Below, one piece after another: positions 58,922 through 64,000 of a DNA stretch of 64,000 nucleotides. Under the pieces are notes generated by a model. That model worked only from the letters and a program-made list of their open reading frames with translations, was not told the origin of the DNA and did not search any database. A program made the position numbers and the translations under genes. Positions within the stretch are counted from its first letter, which is position 1. Each line of letters starts with the position of its first letter. This DNA is from JAXLQL01 sp046331625. Its GTDB lineage: Bacteria > Acidobacteriota > Terriglobia > Bryobacterales > Bryobacteraceae. The DNA lies in the NCBI GenBank assembly GCA_046331625.1, contig JAXLQL010000012.1:62001-126000 (forward strand), given 5' to 3'.

Positions 58922-60241
58922 TCAAGCGATTGCCGATGAGCGAGCCACGCGGCGGCTCGAGGGGGCCAGAATCGTTGTCGCCAGCAGCGCAAAAGTGCTG
59001 AAGTAGATCCTCGCGACGAACCAAGAGTGCCAGATGGAGTGCTGTTGCACGATCGCCAGCCACAACAGCGGAAGGGCGAGAAGAAGGACCGGCGTAGCGA
59101 GATCCCCAGGATTTCGCCAGAGGTGCGGAATCCGGGTGATCAGAGTTCGCGCGCGGACCACCGCCAGGCCTGCGATAGCCGCCCATCCATACCAACATAC
59201 GCTGGCGTTCAGAACGACACTCCTCACAGCCGTAACATCCAGAGGGCGGCCATCATCGCCGATGGGGTGAACAAGGCGGTGCCGGATGACGGAGACCAGA
59301 TCCGAGAACACTGGCGTGTCAGTAAACAGGCTCACTGCCGCCCACTTGGCGGCCCAGCAGATCGAGAATCCGCCCAACCAGAATCCGGAGAGGACGCATA
59401 CTTCCCCGGCCGTCAGCGGATGCTCCTCGCGGCAGTGACAGCCGCGCCAATAGAGCGCGACCAGCGGAACGGTCAGGGAGACGAGCGGGACTGTGAACAA
59501 ATCGAAGAAGCAGCACAGCATCCCGGAAAGCAGGAGGCACTCCTGTCTCCGCGCGCGAGACCTGCCCGCGTCGCCGAGAATCAGCGCGCCGGCGAGAAAT
59601 GACAGCACCCAGACCATCGAATGCGTAATGATCGAAGCCTGTTCGATCAAGGGAACGCAGAAGCACGCGACGAGGAAAGCCGCGGCGCAATGCACGCCCA
59701 CTCGGAGAGCCTGGTATGCGAAGAAAGCGGCTGCCCAGACGAGCGCCGCGAGTAGAAGGTAATGAACTCGCGTGAGTCCCGTACTGAAAAGGAGCGGCCG
59801 TGCGAAGATCTGGTATCCATGCCAGTAGCGCCAGTAGAGCTGGCTCTCGCTCAGTTCACCCTCCAGGTACTTGGGAAGACCGCCGCATCCCCTCGCTGCC
59901 GGCGAAAGGAGCGACCGGTTGACCACCGTCAACCGCGTGGCGTGCCCTCCGGCTCCCACGGACATGCCAACGCATTCGCCCCAATAATCGAGATTGCCGA
60001 ACCCGAACTGCGAGGCTTCGTAGTCGCTCCGGGATGCCGAAAAGCCGAGGTGCTTTGCCAGGCGTTCGTTCGGAATCAGGTTGACGAGCATCACGGAACC
60101 GAACATGAAGGCGAGCGCCAGGCCCACGATGCTGACGAGCCGGGATGTGCGGCGGCGACCTGTCACCGGTAGCCTCGGGTCATCATCTTCCTGCTCGTTG
60201 ACTGGGTCATATGGGTGGCGGAGTGCTCTCGCATGAAGCAT
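58922..60241 (-). CDS. Polytopic membrane protein, function unknown
   Basis: A 439-residue protein with about ten hydrophobic spans starting near residue 38. A basic/acidic N-terminal tail and a periplasmic-like loop (about 75-130, with Cys residues) resemble large GT-C or O-antigen-type membrane proteins in layout, but no motif proves it. ATG 60241 follows GGTGG; longer readings overlap the divergent P1 peptidase gene. It faces the heptahaem cytochrome gene tail-to-tail, 13 bases apart. Confidence 0.6.
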   Translation of the reverse strand: MLHARALRHPYDPVNEQEDDDPRLPVTGRRRTSRLVSIVGLALAFMFGSVMLVNLIPNERLAKHLGFSASRSDYEASQFGFGNLDYWGECVGMSVGAGGHATRLTVVNRSLLSPAARGCGGLPKYLEGELSESQLYWRYWHGYQIFARPLLFSTGLTRVHYLLLAALVWAAAFFAYQALRVGVHCAAAFLVACFCVPLIEQASIITHSMVWVLSFLAGALILGDAGRSRARRQECLLLSGMLCCFFDLFTVPLVSLTVPLVALYWRGCHCREEHPLTAGEVCVLSGFWLGGFSICWAAKWAAVSLFTDTPVFSDLVSVIRHRLVHPIGDDGRPLDVTAVRSVVLNASVCWYGWAAIAGLAVVRARTLITRIPHLWRNPGDLATPVLLLALPLLWLAIVQQHSIWHSWFVARIYFSTFALLATTILAPSSRRVARSSAIA

Positions 60242-60317
60242 AGCAACGCCACCCTTTATCGGCGACACCGGAGGCGGTGATTGCGGAGGCGGAGCGCGCC
60301 ATGTCATCTTGGCGGGG

Positions 60318-61328
60318 ATGAGATGGATCTTTCTGCTTGCGGCGATTCCCGCTCTGGCGCAGCGGCCTCGCATTCGCGAACTCGGCTGCGCCCCGGGATC
60401 GCTGCCGCCGGGTCCGCTGAACGCGATCACCGATGTGGCTGGGGTACGAGTGGGCCACACCACGCTCGTGCGCGGCGACAAGATCCGCACTGGAGTCACG
60501 GCGATTCTTCCGCACGGCGGCAATCTGTTTCGCGACAAGGTACGTGGCGCGGTGTTCGTGGGCAACGCGTTCGGTAAGCTCGCCGGGTCGACTCAGGTGA
60601 ATGAGCTTGGCGAGATCGAGTCGCCGGTGATGCTGACTTCCACGCTGAGCGTTCCGCGCGTGGCCGATGCCGTGCTCGACTACATGCTTGCGCTGCCGGG
60701 CAACGAAGACGTGCGGTCGCTCAATCCGCTGGTGGGTGAGACGAACGACGGAGGGCTGAACGATATCCGCTCGCGGCCGATCACGCGCGATGACGCGATC
60801 GCGGCGATTCGTTGGGCGAAGGAGGGGCCGGTGGAGGAAGGCTCGGTGGGCGCGGGCACGGGGACCATCGCGTTCGGATACAAAGGCGGCATCGGGACTT
60901 CGTCGCGCCGCGTGCCGCAAGGCTACACGGTGGGCGTACTGGTGCAATCGAATTTCGGTGGTGAGTTGCGCGTGTGCGGCAAGGCTGTGGCGCAACGGCG
61001 AGAGGCGGCGGCCGATGGGTCAATCATGATGGTGGTGGCGACGGATGCTCCGGCCGATCATCGCCAACTGATGCGCATGGCGGCGCGCACGATTTGGGGA
61101 TTGGCGCGAACGGGATCGACCGGGTCGCACGGTTCGGGGGACTACGGGATCGCGTTCACCACGCATCGCGGGGCGCCGGTGTTGAAGGGAGACGACATGT
61201 CTTCTCTACTGGTGGCGGTGATTGAGGCTACCGAGGAGGCGATCTACAATTCGCTGGCGCGGGCGGCTACGGTGACGGGGAATGGGAGGACGGCGGAGGC
61301 GATTCCGGTCGAGTTGTTGCGGCGATGA
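60318..61328 (+). CDS. P1 family peptidase (DmpA/beta-peptidyl aminopeptidase type)
   Basis: A 336-residue exported N-terminal nucleophile hydrolase. The signal peptide MRWIFLLAAIPALAQ is followed by the DmpA-type pattern NAITDVAGVRVGHTTL, NDGGLNDIRSRP and, for self-cleavage, GSTGSHGSGDYGIAF, where cleavage before Ser would expose the catalytic residue. The enzyme would release N-terminal or beta-linked amino acids from peptides. ATG 60318 has GGCGGGG upstream. Its last 62 bases overlap the end of the gene on the opposite strand. Confidence 0.9.
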   Translation: MRWIFLLAAIPALAQRPRIRELGCAPGSLPPGPLNAITDVAGVRVGHTTLVRGDKIRTGVTAILPHGGNLFRDKVRGAVFVGNAFGKLAGSTQVNELGEIESPVMLTSTLSVPRVADAVLDYMLALPGNEDVRSLNPLVGETNDGGLNDIRSRPITRDDAIAAIRWAKEGPVEEGSVGAGTGTIAFGYKGGIGTSSRRVPQGYTVGVLVQSNFGGELRVCGKAVAQRREAAADGSIMMVVATDAPADHRQLMRMAARTIWGLARTGSTGSHGSGDYGIAFTTHRGAPVLKGDDMSSLLVAVIEATEEAIYNSLARAATVTGNGRTAEAIPVELLRR

Positions 61329-61725
61329 AGGATTTCAGGCTCATGTAGGCACCAACCGCATTCAGTGCCAAAGCAGTCGCAACTGCCGAGTAGAAGCTCG
61401 GCAGATACCACGTTCCGACCTCGAGTTGAAGAGCTTCCTGTAGCGCCGGATCCGAGAACTCGGCGTATGCCGCATTTGCGGCTACGACCAGCAATGACGT
61501 CGTGATCAGTCCAAGCCACTTGCGATACCGCCACGCTATGATCGCAAAGACACCAGCGCACAGTGCTACTGTCCAGATCTCTTGCTGTGCGGGCATCTTG
61601 TCCATTGCCTCAGCGTGAACGGGCCCTGCTAACGACAGCAAGAGAGCGGGTGCTCCGAATGGCAATCGCAGTTGCAAGCCCATGAAGGGAACCTGCGTCA
61701 TGCTGCGAATGCGATGCTCACGCAT
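61267..61725 (-). CDS. Small membrane protein, function unknown
   Basis: A 152-residue protein with a hydrophobic N-terminus (PFGAPALLLSLAGPVHAEA, signal-like) and three further spans (about 56-72, 76-95, 112-132). GGTGAAGGA precedes ATG 61725; ATG 61701, which overlaps the stop of the PemK remnant, is an alternative. Its Ser/Pro-rich tail is encoded over the 3' end of the P1 peptidase gene, suggesting loss of an earlier stop codon. No family recognised. Confidence 0.5.
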   Translation of the reverse strand: MREHRIRSMTQVPFMGLQLRLPFGAPALLLSLAGPVHAEAMDKMPAQQEIWTVALCAGVFAIIAWRYRKWLGLITTSLLVVAANAAYAEFSDPALQEALQLEVGTWYLPSFYSAVATALALNAVGAYMSLKSFIAATTRPESPPPSSHSPSP

Positions 61726-61990
61726 TCCTTCACCTTTGCCCAATCACGATTGCTCAGACGGCCGATGATCGTCACCTCCGACCGATGCGCGGTTAGAACG
61801 TAGGCTCGAAAATAGGACTCAGAGCGGAGACCAGTTTGCCGCCAGTCCTAGAGTGAGCAGTCAGATGACGCCATGGGTCTTGGCGGTTGCGTAGTCAGGA
61901 TCCCGACAAGCACGTCTGGCCGCTCTGCGAGATAGGTCGCGCTCGCGATCACGACGGCTGGGCGAACCTTGGTCTTGGCCGCGCCAGACG
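61698..61990 (-). pseudogene. PemK/MazF-type toxin remnant with in-frame stop and no N-terminus
   Basis: On the minus strand one frame reads KTKVRPAVVIASATYLAE, then RPDVLVGILTTQPPRPMASSD, then TAG at 61850-61848, then DWRQTGLRSESYFRAYV, HRSEVTIIGRLSNRDWAKV and stop at 61698. These are the core strands of PemK/MazF toxins in order and in one phase, interrupted only by the amber codon. The upstream part, with the N-terminal strand, is missing: a TGA precedes WSSGAAK near 61990 where the text becomes the antitoxin remnant on the other strand. Confidence 0.75.
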
Positions 61991-62242
61991 ACCATCAAGC
62001 TGCGGGCCGCGAGGAAGCAGAAGGCGCTTATCGACAGGGCCGGCGAGGCGCTCGGCCGCAGCCGGTCAGACTTCGTGCTCGACACGGTTTTACGCGAAGC
62101 GGAGAGAGTTCTCTTCGATCGCCGTTACCGCGCTTTCTCCGAACAGGAGTTCCGCAAGTTCACCACGATGCCAGATAAGCGTCCCAAGGACAATCCCAAG
62201 CTCCGGCGGCTTCTCGAAACGAAAGCTCCCTGGGAGCGCTGA
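61980..62242 (+). pseudogene. TacA-type (DUF1778) antitoxin remnant without start codon
   Basis: In the plus frame ending at TGA 62240-62242 the DNA reads RQTTIKLRAARKQKALID, RAGEALGRSRSDFVLDTV and NPKLRRLLETKAPWER, the start, ribbon-helix-helix and C-terminal end of DUF1778 antitoxins. The frame is open back to 61895 but holds no ATG, GTG or TTG, and the first residues before the family core are replaced by PemK-remnant DNA. The partner GNAT acetyltransferase toxin that normally overlaps the stop is absent: an ATG there is followed by a stop after eight codons. Confidence 0.78.
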
Positions 62243-62279
62243 TGCTCGGAGACCCCGACTGTTCGCAGTGAGTTCGAGG

Positions 62280-62648
62280 CTAGGAAACACGGTAGGCGTA
62301 AGCGTCTTGAACGAACCGGTCGCCGATCATCTGGCCACCGAGACGCATTCCCTCAACGCTTCTCGTCTTCCCAAAGGTTCGGCGCAACTCGCGGATAAAG
62401 GGGTCCGTGGTCGGCAGAATCAACACTGCGGGAACCTGCTGCGGTCCGAAATGGGCTGCGGTCAACGCTTCATGGAAGCGGCGATAGGCGTCTCTGGGAT
62501 CGGGAGAATCGAACTGGCGTGCGGCAACCACGAGTCTCCAATCTTCGTACTCGGACAAGAACATCCACAGCGCGACGTTGACTTTGACGTTCGAGCGATC
62601 GAGAGCGTCTAGAATTTCCTTGCCCCTACTGACGTCGATGCTTACCAT
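62280..62648 (-). CDS. Hypothetical partner of the HEPN protein
   Basis: A 122-residue soluble protein that I do not recognise. It has alpha/beta character: VKVNVALWMFLSEYEDWRLVV, in parts, then YRRFHEALTAAHFGPQQVP and LILPTTDPFIRELRR. ATG 62648 overlaps the stop of the HEPN gene (ATGGTAA), so the two are translationally coupled. Conserved coupling with HEPN proteins is typical of two-gene toxin-antitoxin or signalling pairs, and this one may be the antidote or target adaptor. Confidence 0.6.
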   Translation of the reverse strand: MVSIDVSRGKEILDALDRSNVKVNVALWMFLSEYEDWRLVVAARQFDSPDPRDAYRRFHEALTAAHFGPQQVPAVLILPTTDPFIRELRRTFGKTRSVEGMRLGGQMIGDRFVQDAYAYRVS

Positions 62649-63055
62649 CGCTTCTTTATCCACGACATGACCCCATGACTCTTGCTTCCTACGGCGTCCA
62701 AAAGCGCCCTGGCCATCTCGGGCCGGTGCCTCCTGTACCTGCTTTGCTCAGACCAGGATTGCACGAACTCCCAGTTGTTCCGGAACTCCGCATCCACTGA
62801 GGCTTGCATCGCGAGAGTCTCATCGAGTCCGGCGACCCGGCTCAGTTGAAGCAGGTTGTGGGAATGACTGGATTCGACTCTCTTCTTGTCTGGGAACTCG
62901 CCTCGCCGTGTTTCCTTTGCAATGCACGCCTCGAGTGCGCACTCCACGGCGTAGCCAGCCAGGTAGAATGCACCATCCGACAGGCCGAGCTCCAGTAACG
63001 CTTGTGCTTCTTTCAGTCGCACTCTCGAGAGCGCTTGGAGTTCCTTTCGGTCCAC
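62642..63055 (-). CDS. HEPN domain protein
   Basis: A 137-residue helical protein with the HEPN core: ALSRVRLKEAQALLELGLSD, then GAFYLAGYAVECALEACIAKE, in parts, and SHSHNLLQLSRVAGLDE. The AGYAVE...K helix and the H-x-L-x-x-L helix are the family's marks. Some HEPN proteins are RNases using an RxxxxH motif; RVESSH is present but at the family's H-x-L-x-x-L position, so activity is uncertain. GTG 63055. Partner gene follows with overlap. Confidence 0.75.
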   Translation of the reverse strand: MDRKELQALSRVRLKEAQALLELGLSDGAFYLAGYAVECALEACIAKETRRGEFPDKKRVESSHSHNLLQLSRVAGLDETLAMQASVDAEFRNNWEFVQSWSEQSRYRRHRPEMARALLDAVGSKSHGVMSWIKKRW

Positions 63056-63101
63056 TGGACTTCAATCATAGCGCCATCTCGCTGGTCGCAGGCCAAGTAA
63101 C

Positions 63102-63530
63102 CTACCTACACTGCAAATGCTTCCGCCGCAGAGTCCGGTGCAGCAGCCACAAGCTCGACGCGAGCAACAGCGGCGCGCTCTTGATTCCCGGCAACAAACG
63201 CCCGAAGTAGATCGATCCCAAGATGTGTCCCAGCCCGTTGAGGATCATCAGCGCGCTGAGAACATAACTGGCCAGGCGTGTTCCGAACATTCCGCGCTTG
63301 ACCGCGGGCGCGAGCATCACCAGCAGCGAGACTCCAGCAGCAAGGCCTCCGAGCCACACCGGAAACGTGAACGTGGGCGCGGGAAACCACCGCAGCCGCT
63401 CCCGGATTTGCAGCACCAGAGGATTGTAGAGGGCCAGGAATCCCGTCAAGGCCTCGTCGGCGACGTGGATCGCGACGGCCGCTGCCAAGGCGAGCCAAGC
63501 ATTGCGATGTCGAGTCGCCGGGTCGCCCAT
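63102..63530 (-). CDS. Membrane protein, possibly of the HXXEE type
   Basis: A 142-residue integral membrane protein with four spans (about 8-28, 55-77, 83-105, 112-132). IHVADEALTGF near residue 22 and NGLGHILGSIYF near residue 98 resemble the conserved acidic/His face of HXXEE-domain proteins, though the pattern here is His-x-x-x-Glu. Function unknown. ATG 63530, divergent from the final oxidoreductase gene with 72 bases between starts. Confidence 0.55.
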   Translation of the reverse strand: MGDPATRHRNAWLALAAAVAIHVADEALTGFLALYNPLVLQIRERLRWFPAPTFTFPVWLGGLAAGVSLLVMLAPAVKRGMFGTRLASYVLSALMILNGLGHILGSIYFGRLLPGIKSAPLLLASSLWLLHRTLRRKHLQCR

Positions 63531-63602
63531 GACCTTCCCAAAGCACGCCGCGGGCCACCCTCACCCTGCGCGCGCGGGCGAACCCCGATAAAATAGTCGC
63601 TG

Positions 63603-64000
63603 ATGCTGCAAGACCCCCGCCGCCGTGACCTCATCAAGGCCACCGCACTCGCTTTTCCCGCCATTCTCAAAGGCGCCCAGGAATCCAAACCGATCAAAGT
63701 AGGACTGGTCGGGTGCGGAGGCCGCGGCACAGGCGCTGCCGCGCAAGCGCTCAAGGCCGATGATTTCTCGGAACTGACCGCGGTGGCGGACGTGTTCCAA
63801 AACCGCGTGGACGACTGCCTCGAGCGGCTCAAGCGCGCCGCCGGACCCAAGGTGAAGGTCGCCACGGACCGCCAGTTCGTCGGGCTCGACGCTTACAAGA
63901 AGCTGCTCGCCTCCGATGTCGATGTGGTGCTGCTCGCTACGCCTCCGGGCTTCCGCCCCGAGCATCTGCGCGCCACCGTGGAAGCGGGCAAGCACGTCTT
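63603..64000 (+). CDS. Gfo/Idh/MocA family oxidoreductase, 5' part only
   Basis: The first 132 residues are visible; the gene runs off the window. The leader MLQDPRRRDLIKATALAFPAIL carries a twin-arginine-type motif (RRRDLIK), so the protein is probably exported folded with its cofactor. The Rossmann motif KVGLVGCGGRGTGAA starts near residue 32, followed by LTAVADVFQNRVD and the catalytic-region start VVLLATPPGFRPEH and AGKHV. The EKP-type Lys lies beyond the window edge. Confidence 0.88.
   Translation, partial: MLQDPRRRDLIKATALAFPAILKGAQESKPIKVGLVGCGGRGTGAAAQALKADDFSELTAVADVFQNRVDDCLERLKRAAGPKVKVATDRQFVGLDAYKKLLASDVDVVLLATPPGFRPEHLRATVEAGKHV

Noticed and set aside
61887..62612. 241-codon plus-strand frame across the toxin-antitoxin scar
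   Set aside because: It runs out of phase through the TacA remnant and antisense to the HEPN partner gene.
1..64000. CRISPR arrays, rRNA and tRNA genes
   Set aside because: No regularly spaced identical 25-40 base repeats and no recognisable rRNA or tRNA stretches were seen on reading; the tandem repeats found are 150-250 bases long, degenerate and derived from gene ends. A covariance-model search could still find a missed tRNA.

Overview
The window is high-GC bacterial DNA. Its gene content looks like Acidobacteriota of the Solibacter/Bryobacter type: a 1121-residue Oar-like TonB receptor with an N-terminal carboxypeptidase-regulatory domain, FG-GAP/VCBS and CRTAC1 (ASPIC/UnbV) proteins, many secreted amidohydrolases and Gfo/Idh/MocA oxidoreductases with leader peptides, a P1-family peptidase and TPR-multihaem cytochromes. 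This assignment is inferred from gene content only. I saw no rRNA or tRNA gene, CRISPR array or phage module.

Layout. 1-5.6 kb: the end of an outer-membrane barrel gene, then a minus-strand chain for cell-wall metabolism and sugars (TIM-barrel isomerase, murQ, murA, rhodanese). 5.6-8.5 kb: a secreted amidohydrolase and two unknown genes, one possibly caspase-like. 8.5-11.9 kb: succinate dehydrogenase/fumarate reductase sdhCAB. 12-23.6 kb: a nine-gene nitrate assimilation operon read right to left (DmsBC-like electron-transfer fusion, molybdopterin nitrate reductase, porin, nrtA, nrtB, nrtC, nrtD, nirB, nirD), with overlaps or short gaps at most joins. 23.8-30.6 kb: GAF protein, enolase-superfamily enzyme, FG-GAP protein, glycosidase-like TIM barrel. 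30.6-35.9 kb: three-gene DUF58/von Willebrand cluster. 36-43.6 kb: orphan higA, glnS, HpcH/HpaI aldolase, an HPF-cold-shock fusion and an oxidoreductase/amidohydrolase/cupin operon. 43.4-50 kb: an accessory region built on a tandem duplication. 50-61.3 kb: paired amidohydrolases, a stand-alone winged-helix regulator, CRTAC1/TonB receptor/heptahaem cytochrome cluster, membrane protein, P1 peptidase. 61.3-63.6 kb: a region of toxin-antitoxin remnants beside an intact HEPN gene pair. The window ends inside a Gfo/Idh/MocA oxidoreductase gene.

Two themes recur. First, decayed tandem copies of gene ends sit in intergenic DNA: three degenerate copies of the murQ/murA junction, one copy of the enolase-superfamily gene tail, a multi-copy array of the HPF-cold-shock gene tail with one inverted piece, and a larger tandem duplication (cupin 5' end to dapA-like 5' end) that made two intergenic slots now holding different accessory genes. 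Second, every classical toxin-antitoxin locus seen here has a damaged or missing toxin: higB reduced to about 17 codons, a RelE/ParE gene with a C-terminal frameshift, and a PemK/MazF remnant with an in-frame stop lying head-to-head with a TacA-type antitoxin remnant that has lost its start and its GNAT partner. Short double-palindrome repeats are scattered between genes.
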